Of a stretch of 29,331 nt of DNA, positions 15,707 through 22,902 are shown in pieces. The position numbers and the translations under genes were made by a program. Position 1 is the stretch's first letter. Every line of letters begins with the position of its first letter. Under the pieces are notes generated by a model. It did not search any database and was not told where the DNA came from. It was given only the letters and a program-made list of their open reading frames with translations. Source of the stretch: a virus; the IMG/VR virus record IMGVR_UViG_3300035180_003417, positions 1-29,331 of that record; one strand, given 5' to 3'.

Positions 15707-16178
15707 TTTCTTTCTTCAGTTTTTTAAGTTCATCCTGCTGCCATCCTAAATCCTCAGCAAGCTCGTAAATATCAGTTGACGATAATAAATCTAAGGTATC
15801 TAAAGCTTCTCTTGTTGAATACTCATAATAATCTTTTATTACCGTTAATGCTAAATTACTAGTTTTATTTTTTTTAGCTTCAGCAATCCATTGAAATCGA
15901 CGAGAGCGTTGACTACCACAGCAAGCAAGTAACTTACAATATAACTCCTCATGGTCTTTTCCAAGTTTAAACAGCAGTGAATTAACAAGCTCATTTACAT
16001 ACATCAGCTGCAATGCGTCGGCAGTGCCAGACATCCAACGAGTAATGATAAATGAAGAAAATCCCTTCTGCTCATCTTCACTTAATTTTTCCCAAATATG
16101 CAAATCTCTAGCATCAAGCTGAGAAAGTACCTTAAAGATGTCTAATTTAAACGCTGGCTTTTTTATTGGTTCTTTCAT
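15696..16178 (-). CDS. 62: Clamp-loader small subunit (T4 gp62-like)
   Basis: A 160-aa helical protein that begins at the ATGA overlap with the clamp-loader ATPase gene, exactly as T4 gene 62 follows gene 44. Segments such as DIFKVLSQLDARDLHIW, the central YCKLLACCGSQRSRRFQW and the C-terminal helix fit what I know of divergent phage gp62 proteins. That family is very poorly conserved, so position is the main evidence. In T4 one gp62 and four gp44 subunits form the loader that opens the sliding clamp. No clamp gene (gp45) is seen in this window. Confidence 0.7.
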   Translation of the reverse strand: MKEPIKKPAFKLDIFKVLSQLDARDLHIWEKLSEDEQKGFSSFIITRWMSGTADALQLMYVNELVNSLLFKLGKDHEELYCKLLACCGSQRSRRFQWIAEAKKNKTSNLALTVIKDYYEYSTREALDTLDLLSSTDIYELAEDLGWQQDELKKLKKEIGA

Positions 16179-17125
16179 AGAGCGCCAAGTTCAATAAAAC
16201 ATGCGGCTAAATTTATATCAACGTGAGTATAACTTGCATGCTTGTAAAGCCGGTCAGCAATTATCACAATAGCTTTTTCTTCAGTTTCTTGTTGTTTAAA
16301 TTTGGGACAACGGTGAATGTTTTGATACAGCCACTTGTATAGGTCTTCATACTCTTCACGCTGAACAACATCACAAACCAGCTTACGAGCTTGAGCAAAA
16401 TTGCTTTGTTCAATGTAATCTAAAAGCTTAATTTTATATTCAGATGAATCAGCAGCGCTAACACTTTCTCGCCAAATCAATTTACCCGACCTACAACTTT
16501 GTTGTAAGATTTGAATTGTTTTGCGAATGTCAGGATAAACAGCAGTGACAATCTTTTCAAGAGCCTCAAGGCTTGTTTCGTCAACTTCAATATCTTCAGT
16601 CATTAAGATTTCAGCCATTTTCTCCATAACTAAATCTTTTCCTGGAGCTTTAAAATTCACCTCTTGAAGGCGAGATTTAATCGCTGGCATTACTTTATTT
16701 GAGTAATTACAGGTGCAGATAAATCGGCAATTATCACTTGAATCTTCTATAATATGACGAAGCACCGCATATGCGTTTTGAGAAAGAAAATCAAATTCTT
16801 CAAGTTGAACAACTTTAAAATCTCCAATTGGCATTGTTTCAGCAAATCGGGATATTTTATCACGCATTGAATCAACACCAGTTTCATCAGAGCATTTAAT
16901 TCGCATTAAATCGGCTGGGTCAATTCCAAATTCATTTACGAGAACGCCAGACATGGTTGTTTTACCAGTGCCTTGAACTCCCGATAAAAGTAAATTAGGA
17001 AGGTCTTTTTCAGCAATAATTTTTTCAAAAAACTTTTTTTGAATTTCATCTTGAAAAATGACATCAGCTAAAGTAGTTGGTCGATATTTTTCAACCCATA
17101 ATTTTTTTAATTTTGATTTTGTCAT
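16175..17125 (-). CDS. 44: Clamp-loader ATPase large subunit (T4 gp44-like)
   Basis: An AAA+ ATPase of the RFC/gp44 clamp-loader family. It has VEKYRPTTLADVI at the N-terminus, Walker A GVQGTGKTT (residues 49-57), and a Walker B-like VVQLEEFDFL near 105-114. In the Walker B the usual Asp-Glu is Glu-Glu. Sensor 1 is in ICTCNYSNKV, and the arginine-finger segment IKSRLQEV is near 149. The length (316 aa) matches T4 gp44 (319 aa). It loads the sliding clamp onto primer-template junctions using ATP. It is coupled to the membrane protein upstream (TAATG) and to the gp62-like gene downstream (ATGA). Confidence 0.9.
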   Translation of the reverse strand: MTKSKLKKLWVEKYRPTTLADVIFQDEIQKKFFEKIIAEKDLPNLLLSGVQGTGKTTMSGVLVNEFGIDPADLMRIKCSDETGVDSMRDKISRFAETMPIGDFKVVQLEEFDFLSQNAYAVLRHIIEDSSDNCRFICTCNYSNKVMPAIKSRLQEVNFKAPGKDLVMEKMAEILMTEDIEVDETSLEALEKIVTAVYPDIRKTIQILQQSCRSGKLIWRESVSAADSSEYKIKLLDYIEQSNFAQARKLVCDVVQREEYEDLYKWLYQNIHRCPKFKQQETEEKAIVIIADRLYKHASYTHVDINLAACFIELGAL

Positions 17126-18168
17126 TATTGATTTTTATATTCGTTAAAAATTTTGCTATTTGCCGTTTCATCATAAAAAGTAACTTCAGAACCTGGCATA
17201 TAATTAATATCAGCTAATGTAGCACGAGGTTGATCAACTGAAGCCGCAAGAGATTTAGCTTGGTCAATCATTTCAGCCGGAAACATTTTATAAAGCTGCT
17301 GGTCTGTATCCTCAAGCTTACCTTCATCAAGTGAGTTAAAGTGCAAATTATCAGCGAGTTGTAAGTGAATTGGATTTTCAACTTTCGATTCAATTATAAC
17401 ATCTTGTTCGGTTGAATTAAACTCCTCTGTCACCTCAGGAATCACTTCTTCAACAACGTGTGTGGTATCTAATGGTTGAATTACTGGTCGCTGTTGACGC
17501 TTCTCGACCAAATAATTCCCAGCTAAAATTAAAGCAACGGCTAATGGGTCAAATACAAATATAATTAAGCCGATAATATAGCTCATTGCTGTTTCAGCGG
17601 TTTTTCCTGTAGCCTCAGCAATATAGGTGATTGGCCCAGAATGACTGCTTTTTTCTATTAATTCAACTTGCAATTTTGGTAATTGTTGGTCAAGCTCGAT
17701 TAAGCGAGTATTGACGTGCTCAAGTTCAACCTTAAATGAGTTAATTAGCTTAGTTCTTCCTTTCACCATGTCTGGTGGTAAGTTGCTAATTTGTAAATCA
17801 ATTTCCCGTTTTCTAGCTTCAAGCTTTTGTTTTTCTGCTGTTATAGCATCAACTTGAACTTGAATCGATTTAGTTGGAAGCAAAGCTTTTTGCGATGCTG
17901 CCGAAAGAAAACCAGCGCCACCAGCGCTGGTGATGGTCATTAGTACTGCTGATGCGGCAAAGAGATATCGGCGAAGCATTTTTGGAAGTGTCCGCCATTC
18001 TTTATACAGCAGCGAAACTGAAACTAACTTACCAAAATCAAATGCAATAGCTAGCGCTATGATTAATAGCGCATCGCCAAATAAGAGAGTTAACCCTTGA
18101 ATTGAAACTATCGTTCCGATGCCCTCTAAAAGAAGAGCGGCAAGGAACGTTAAGATTATAAAAAGCAT
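17125..18168 (-). CDS. Phage membrane protein with coiled coil
   Basis: I do not recognise a named family. Hydrophobic segments at about residues 1-22, 28-50 and 67-92 are followed by a long charged coiled coil (about 100-170, AEKQKLEARKREIDLQISNL). A fourth hydrophobic span (about 190-218) comes next, then an acidic, disordered C-terminal tail to 347. The layout suggests an inner-membrane protein with a large cytoplasmic or periplasmic coil. The start codon lies within a 10-bp inverted repeat (18167-18205), which may affect translation. It is the first gene of the coupled series leading into the clamp loader. Confidence 0.75.
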   Translation of the reverse strand: MLFIILTFLAALLLEGIGTIVSIQGLTLLFGDALLIIALAIAFDFGKLVSVSLLYKEWRTLPKMLRRYLFAASAVLMTITSAGGAGFLSAASQKALLPTKSIQVQVDAITAEKQKLEARKREIDLQISNLPPDMVKGRTKLINSFKVELEHVNTRLIELDQQLPKLQVELIEKSSHSGPITYIAEATGKTAETAMSYIIGLIIFVFDPLAVALILAGNYLVEKRQQRPVIQPLDTTHVVEEVIPEVTEEFNSTEQDVIIESKVENPIHLQLADNLHFNSLDEGKLEDTDQQLYKMFPAEMIDQAKSLAASVDQPRATLADINYMPGSEVTFYDETANSKIFNEYKNQ

Positions 18169-18205
18169 AGTAGATAATTCCTATTAAGATAGACATATCT
18201 ACTAT
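18167..18205 (-). promoter_or_regulatory. Hairpin enclosing the start site of the membrane-protein gene
   Basis: A perfect 10-bp inverted repeat (ATAGTAGATA at 18167-18176 and its complement at 18196-18205) has a 19-nt loop. On the minus-strand transcript the start ATG (18166-18168) falls at the base of the stem, and the likely Shine-Dalgarno (AGGA) is in the loop. It could modulate translation, but one such repeat is expected by chance in a window of this size and base composition. Confidence 0.35.
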
Positions 18206-18213
18206 TTAACTTT

Positions 18214-18594
18214 TTATTCGATGAACTGTAACTCAGGATACAAACTCCTAATGGTAAAGAAGTCAATGTAGTCAGATGACAAGTGGGCATCATGAACTGC
18301 GATTTGACAAATGATTTTATCGATGATTTCTTGGTGAGTATATTCACCATTCAACAAATCGAATGAACCGGTCAAGTGTGGCAAACCGGTAGCAACATTT
18401 TTGTCGACTGCATCACGAGCGGCCGCTTTGGAAAATTGATCGCTAGGAGCTTTGTATGCAACGCCCCAGACACAACGTGAAAACTTTTCATCTACATTCG
18501 TTACCGACGTTGAAATGGTAACGCACAGTTTATGAAGTTTTGGAAATAATGCAATCTGACCCAGCCGCAAATAACGATTTTTTTTTACAGACAT
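18214..18594 (-). CDS. Hypothetical phage protein (126 aa)
   Basis: I do not recognise the family. It is a soluble protein with a basic N-terminus (SVKKNRYLRLGQIALFPKLH). The middle reads FSRCVWGVAYKAP and LPHLTGSFDLLNGEYTHQEI, and the C-terminus is acidic. An AGAGGA Shine-Dalgarno precedes the ATG. It lies 24 nt after nadV on the same strand and is likely co-transcribed with it. Confidence 0.7.
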   Translation of the reverse strand: MSVKKNRYLRLGQIALFPKLHKLCVTISTSVTNVDEKFSRCVWGVAYKAPSDQFSKAAARDAVDKNVATGLPHLTGSFDLLNGEYTHQEIIDKIICQIAVHDAHLSSDYIDFFTIRSLYPELQFIE

Positions 18595-18618
18595 AGTTCT
18601 ATCCTCTTTTTGTGTTGA

Positions 18619-20100
18619 TTAAATTTGAATTGTTCCAGCTCTTGCCCTTGCTTGAACATCGTCAAATGACTGACGATATTCACGAAACCCAGTATCAAAG
18701 TAAGACCGCCAACCAGGTTGATCGACCCACATTGTCATTTCACCACTGAACTCTTTAAGGTTGTCAATTACCTCCAGCTCACCAGTTTGATTTTCTCTGC
18801 AACGAGCTAAACCAGTTAATGATTTTTTACCACTGTCAGTTTTTGGGTCTTTTAACAGGCTTTGCCAATGTCCATTTGACAACTTATTCGCTATTGCTTT
18901 AACCGAGAAGCTGAAGTCATCACGTCTACCATCATGGGTAACGCCAGAGCCCATGCCCATGCAGAAGTTGTCTAAGCTAAAGCCACCATTAAATACCCAG
19001 CCTTTGATGATTGCCTCATGGGTTTGAACCACAACACCATCGCCTTGGATAACACCGATTGCTGGGTGTAAAACGTCGAAGCCAGCAGCATTTGTAGTTG
19101 CGCCAAAACGGTTTCTGAAGATTGTTCCAATTTCAGCAGGTTTTGTTGTTGCATCGCCGCTGTCAGGGCGACCAATCAATCGACCACCAGAATTAATGAT
19201 ACGATCTTTTAACAACTGACCGAGATATTCATCAGCAAAGCGAATATCATCAAACGTATCGATAACTACGGATACAAATGGAATGCCAATACCAGTTTCA
19301 TTTACGCGTCTAACAGCAGCTTCAAGCTGTTCAACCATCATTACCGCCGCACCATAATCGTCTTTTTTTGCGCAATTTGAATTACTGGTCATAGTGTAAT
19401 GCTCTGAAGCATCGATTGATGATGTGTAATTCTTTTGTGTACGATACAACTTTTTGATATAGCGATTAGCTTGTAGGCAATCGCTGCCATTAAACAACAT
19501 AGCGTGAGCCATTGCAGCAAGAACAGCGGCTTCAGGAGCATCAGCACCACGATCGCCAAAGTTGTGCAGCATGTAACTGATATCATCTTTAGTGTCCGTC
19601 ATTTCTGCATAGTGATACAGAGTTTTTCTAATAGCTCGGCAGATTGAAGCCACAGTGGTCATTTTCCAGCCGATACATTGGATGATAGTTTCAACATCGC
19701 CAACAAGCCAAGCAAAACCTGGTTTGCTGTTAATCCAACCCATCATCGGAGTTTGTGGCTTGATGATACGGCCTTCTTCAACACCAAAAATTTTTAATGG
19801 CAACTTGCCGTCAAATTCACGAACAATTCGCATCCAGCCTTCACGGTAGAATTCATAGCCTTGAGCTTCAATTTCAAGTTGAGCTTCGTCAACCATGTCT
19901 TCGGTAATACGAACAGAAGCAAGATATGAGGCAATCATGTGTTGACCGGCTGAAACAATTTCGTCAGCATAATCAGCGTATTGCCGTGGAACCATGACCG
20001 TGTAGGTATAATCAACATCAGTTGGTATTTGTTTCCAGTGACAAGCTTTATATCCATCGCAAGTTAAAATAAAATTGGATGATGCTAAATGCTCTATCAT
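18619..20100 (-). CDS. nadV: Nicotinamide phosphoribosyltransferase
   Basis: This enzyme makes nicotinamide mononucleotide from nicotinamide and PRPP. NAMPT motifs are clear: CDGYKACHWKQIP near residue 14 (family D-S/G-Y-K-x-x-H-x-x-Q), LHNFGDRGADAPEAA near 178, DASEHYTM with His234 equivalent to the phosphorylated catalytic His247 of human NAMPT, and GRPDSGD near 310. The length (493 aa) is normal. An AAAGGAG Shine-Dalgarno precedes the ATG. With the NMN adenylyltransferase/Nudix protein at 22903-23952 it forms a two-step route from nicotinamide to NAD+. This is the arrangement first noted in phage KVP40 and later described as a phage NAD+ reconstitution pathway. Confidence 0.95.
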   Translation of the reverse strand: MIEHLASSNFILTCDGYKACHWKQIPTDVDYTYTVMVPRQYADYADEIVSAGQHMIASYLASVRITEDMVDEAQLEIEAQGYEFYREGWMRIVREFDGKLPLKIFGVEEGRIIKPQTPMMGWINSKPGFAWLVGDVETIIQCIGWKMTTVASICRAIRKTLYHYAEMTDTKDDISYMLHNFGDRGADAPEAAVLAAMAHAMLFNGSDCLQANRYIKKLYRTQKNYTSSIDASEHYTMTSNSNCAKKDDYGAAVMMVEQLEAAVRRVNETGIGIPFVSVVIDTFDDIRFADEYLGQLLKDRIINSGGRLIGRPDSGDATTKPAEIGTIFRNRFGATTNAAGFDVLHPAIGVIQGDGVVVQTHEAIIKGWVFNGGFSLDNFCMGMGSGVTHDGRRDDFSFSVKAIANKLSNGHWQSLLKDPKTDSGKKSLTGLARCRENQTGELEVIDNLKEFSGEMTMWVDQPGWRSYFDTGFREYRQSFDDVQARARAGTIQI

Positions 20101-20156
20101 AGTAAATCTCCTTTACTTTAAATTAAAAGATCCAGGTCTATCCCAAATCTTACTAT

Positions 20157-20181
20157 ATTATACTACATTTTTAAGATTATA
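20157..20181 (-). promoter_or_regulatory. Tandem -10 boxes upstream of nadV
   Basis: Two perfect TATAAT hexamers on the minus strand (20157-20162 and 20176-20181) lie in the 87-nt gap between nadV and the NADAR gene. No convincing -35 element was found at the right spacing for either. In AT-rich sequence such boxes are common, so this is only a candidate promoter for nadV. Confidence 0.35.
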
Positions 20182-20187
20182 CACTTT

Positions 20188-20724
20188 TTATTCGTATGGA
20201 TTTGCGTCGTCAAAAAGGCGAACATAATTCTTTATCTCGGTAATTAATTCTCCGAGCCAGTTTCTACCTCGCCATTGTTCTTCTGGCGTTATTAGCGCGG
20301 TAGCTTCATCCAAACCAATACCCCAAATCGTATCATACGGTGAAGCTTTAACCAAAATCTTATCACCAGTATCCAAAAGCTGTTTTAAGAGCTTTGGGTC
20401 CTGGTTAAACTTTTCATAAAGCCCTGGGTAGATCAAACGTTTTGCATTTGCTTCCCAAACTCCTACATCAAAGTTTTTAACTAAGCGACCAAAGTCTTTG
20501 ATTTCTTTTGGATCACTAGATTGCATGATCTTATCAGCAATCTCAACATCCTCAAATAAACCAGCTTTCTTGAACACCATGTACTGCTCGCCACAGTTAA
20601 ACATCAATGGGCCATAATCTTTGTCGGCTATCACATTGTCATGCATCTTGAAATAGCTTGGATACCAGTTAGAAAAAGGTCCAGACCAAAAGAAATAAAA
20701 TTTTCCGTTATGTATGTCAGTCAT
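20188..20724 (-). CDS. NADAR (YbiA-like) family protein
   Basis: Matches the NADAR/YbiA fold throughout: FFWSGPFSNWYPSYF at the N-terminus, CGEQYMVFKKAGLF (Glu46 in the family's catalytic region), FGRLVKNF, and LYEKFNQDPKLLKQLLDTGD. The closing motifs ASPYDTIWGIGL and RGRNWLGEL are also present. Family members are N-glycosidases acting on riboflavin intermediates, and some have been reported to remove ADP-ribose from guanine bases. The length (178 aa) is normal. It sits between nadV and a deoxyribosyltransferase-like gene with short spacings, and a GGAG Shine-Dalgarno precedes the start. A role in reversing ADP-ribosylation of phage DNA is plausible from this context but not proven. Confidence 0.88.
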   Translation of the reverse strand: MTDIHNGKFYFFWSGPFSNWYPSYFKMHDNVIADKDYGPLMFNCGEQYMVFKKAGLFEDVEIADKIMQSSDPKEIKDFGRLVKNFDVGVWEANAKRLIYPGLYEKFNQDPKLLKQLLDTGDKILVKASPYDTIWGIGLDEATALITPEEQWRGRNWLGELITEIKNYVRLFDDANPYE

Positions 20725-20727
20725 GAA

Positions 20728-21213
20728 TTATTCTCCGTGATTTTCATATTGATTAATTGTGTTGTCAATAAATGCGATTAAGCGTGCTAAGCTATTAAGT
20801 TGTGGGATAGCAAATCTATCACAAATGATTTCAACATTGCCTTTCCGATAAAAGCCATCAGGGCAACAAACAACTGCTGGTTTTTTCAAACCGACAACAA
20901 GACCAAGTTCAGCCAATGTGATTGGGGATTTAGTTGCTGGATCAATGTAGAATACGACTAAATCACTGCCCATAATGCCATTCAATTCCCAATTCACTTG
21001 CTCTCTGAACACTGGATCTTCGACCGATTGAACAACCGCATTATTCCAATCGTCTCGACGAGGATTAAAGAATGAAACATTTTTCGACTTAAAGCTTTGA
21101 ACAATCTTTTCTTGCCAGCGTTCAGCAGCATTCATCTCTATTGAGCCAGCTAAAAAGATTGTTGGACCAAGCTTTTCGAATTTTTGAAATAGGGGTGGTT
21201 GTAGTTCAATCAT
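20728..21213 (-). CDS. Nucleoside 2-deoxyribosyltransferase-like protein
   Basis: TIFLAGSIEMNAAERWQEKI near the N-terminus, FNPRRDDWN, and WELNGIMGSDLVVFYIDP are typical of the nucleoside 2-deoxyribosyltransferase-like family. ITLAELGLVV follows, with the catalytic-type Glu. These proteins hydrolyse or exchange N-glycosidic bonds of nucleosides or related compounds. At 161 aa it is a single-domain protein. It is coupled by 4 nt to the PurA fragment upstream and followed closely by the NADAR gene. The fold and the company suggest base, ribose or ADP-ribose chemistry, but the substrate is unknown. Confidence 0.82.
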   Translation of the reverse strand: MIELQPPLFQKFEKLGPTIFLAGSIEMNAAERWQEKIVQSFKSKNVSFFNPRRDDWNNAVVQSVEDPVFREQVNWELNGIMGSDLVVFYIDPATKSPITLAELGLVVGLKKPAVVCCPDGFYRKGNVEIICDRFAIPQLNSLARLIAFIDNTINQYENHGE

Positions 21214-21704
21214 TTTTTAAACCGCACGTCGTTTCTAGTTGGACAAAAGCTGAGATAATTTGCTTGTTGAGATAAGTAACTGTGTTGCAGCTTATCAGCC
21301 CACGTTACAGCAAGTGAAACCTTTTTATGTTTTGCTTGAATATGCTGGCTATCATGCAAAATTCTAAAAGCGAGATCATTTATATCATTTTGTTTTATCG
21401 GAGCAAACCTGAGGTGTTGCTGGTAATCGTTGAAGATGTTTGTCTTATCTTCAAATTCTTCTGGCCAACGTATCTCATTTTCAAGTGGGCCAGCACCATG
21501 TCGAGTAAGATAGCCACGAGTAACGTAAATTAATTCGACGTAAAGATCATCATGACCTTTAATGCACTTTGCAATATTTTCAGCACCACATGCCGATGGA
21601 GTACAGTATGGCATTGTTCCATACTGTTCATCAAGTAATAGCCCTTGAGCGCCTTCGAAGATGACTGTATCATGTGTTCGCATCACAAGGTCCATTGTAT
21701 TCAT
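21210..21704 (-). pseudogene. Adenylosuccinate synthetase-like fragment (C-terminal half)
   Basis: The fragment begins just before a PurA motif: VIFEGAQGLLLDEQYGTMPY, followed by the family's VTRGYLTRHGAGPLENEI and a C-terminal segment ending SFCPTRNDVR. The N-terminal half, which holds the P-loop (G-D-E-G-K-G-K) and most of the IMP/GTP site, is missing, so it cannot be an active synthetase alone. The frame extends to TTG at 21707. The best start is the ATG at 21704, which overlaps the stop of the truncated kinase (TGATG) with no Shine-Dalgarno. It could be a remnant of a phage purA/purZ-type gene after a deletion joined it to the neighbouring gene. Confidence 0.72.
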
Positions 21705-22402
21705 CAATAGATACAGGTCGAATGGTACTGTGGGCTAACAAAAACATTAGTTGTTGTTAAACCATTGTGATTTAAATTAATGTAATTCAAAAAACAGTTC
21801 GTATTCAATAACGAACTGACAATCCAAGCCACATGTTTAGGAGGTATTTTACCACCCAAGTGATCGATTAAATCTTGTAACAATACGACATCTTCAGTCT
21901 TTTTCATCACAAAGACGTGGCCAATCGAGCAGTCAACTCCACTGAAAATGATGTCCGGCATATAACGCGTAAACTCGTCTTTGAATTTGTCAAGAGGATA
22001 GTGAATTGCGCCAATCTGTTTTTGAGCGTTTTCAAATAATGGTTTAAAATTTTGATCGATAACATACATCAAAAATTTGCGCCCGATGTAAAGCTTACCA
22101 ACTTCAATTTCATGGAAACGACGATATTTAAAAACCATCTTTTTCTTGTCATTTGTATAGAACAAGATTTCATTTGGGCCATTCCAAGTACCCATTCCAA
22201 GCTGCTCTAAAGCAGTTTCTTTCAGCTCATTTAAGTGCTGAAAAACCTTGGTGGCATCCGGCGATTTGTTTCGGTCTGGGTGCCATTTAGACTTTATCTT
22301 CCGATGCTGAATGATGATGTCAACCGGATTAAACAGTTTGTCAGGGCGATTCTTTGGAATTGCTAAGATGTCAGACGCTGATAATGAATCCAAGTCAATC
22401 AT
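21704..22402 (-). pseudogene. J-domain protein kinase, C-terminally truncated
   Basis: Residues about 28-65 form a J domain with the HPD motif (KSKWHPDRN, residues 38-45). The rest resembles the N-lobe and catalytic loop of a small phage J-domain kinase. The last recognisable segment is NHNGLTTTNVFVSPQYHS, equivalent to an H-x-D-x-x-x-x-N catalytic loop with the Asp changed. The expected activation region and C-lobe are missing, and the frame ends shortly after at 21704. The PurA-like fragment starts at the same point, so a deletion probably fused the two genes. The N-terminal J domain may still be made: an AGGAG Shine-Dalgarno precedes the ATG. Confidence 0.72.
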
Positions 22403-22403
22403 A

Positions 22404-22490
22404 TTAAGCTCCTAATGGACTTCCGCGTTTATAGCTTTCTTCCATAGCCCAAGTGATAATGTCCAAGTGATCTCTCATATGAATAATCAT
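22404..22490 (-). CDS. Very short ORF or gene tail (28 aa)
   Basis: A short frame (MRDHLDIITWAMEESYKRG and a few more residues) ends by overlapping the start region of the J-domain kinase, and its last codons contain that gene's Shine-Dalgarno. The composition looks coding, but there is no Shine-Dalgarno of its own. The homing-endonuclease remnant begins 11 nt upstream on the other strand. It may be the surviving 3' end of a gene cut by that insertion, or a tiny intact gene. Confidence 0.4.
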   Translation of the reverse strand: MIIHMRDHLDIITWAMEESYKRGSPLGA

Positions 22491-22500
22491 TTATTATTTT

Positions 22501-22859
22501 GGAATTAAAATAAAAGTATTTGGATTCATCTATCTTACTACAAATTTGGTCAATAATAAAAAATATCTAGGATCTGGAAAGTTTTTATTAAAATCTATTA
22601 AAAAATATGGCATTGAGAATTTCGCCAGAGGGTTTACTGGGGGAAAACACTCTAATGAATTTAAACTTAAACAAGCAGAGCATTGCAAAAAAGACCAATC
22701 ACGGAAAATATGCGAAATGCATTTCGCATAAATGGAACGAAAACTGGTGGTTTTTATCATACAGAAAGTCATAAAAAAGCAATAATAAATTGTGGTAAAA
22801 TGAATAGAGGTAAAAATGGTATAACAATGGAATACGAAATTTTTACTTTTTCCAACTAA
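22501..22859 (+). pseudogene. Remnant of a GIY-YIG homing endonuclease
   Basis: In one plus-strand frame (from 22501) the sequence reads VFGFIYLTTNLVNNKKYLG, then SGKFLLKSIKKYGIENF. This is the classic start of Seg-type GIY-YIG homing endonucleases (GFIY with KYLG). It is followed by GFTGGKHSNEFKLKQ, a NUMOD-like DNA-binding motif. That frame stops at 22731. A second frame (22710-22859) continues with FYHTESHKKA and CGKMNRGKNG, another NUMOD-like repeat. The catalytic Glu region between the two parts is deleted, and no start codon or Shine-Dalgarno remains, so it is a dead gene. It lies on the strand opposite the NAD genes. Confidence 0.75.
22709..22730. repeat. 22-bp perfect palindrome
   Basis: A perfect inverted repeat of 22 bases around the centre AATGCATT, with outer arms TATGCG/CGCATA, lies in the homing-endonuclease remnant, where the two coding frames meet. 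It could be a protein-binding site, a hairpin left by a repair or deletion event, or a chance feature of the coding sequence. Confidence 0.6.
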
Positions 22860-22902
22860 TTTAAAAATAAATGAACAACAATTAACACTCGGGTTTAAAT
22901 CA

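Noticed and set aside
21210-21704. Possible PurZ gene implying 2-aminoadenine (Z) DNA
   Set aside because: Only the C-terminal half is present and the nucleotide-binding P-loop half is missing, so it cannot be taken as evidence for a Z-genome.
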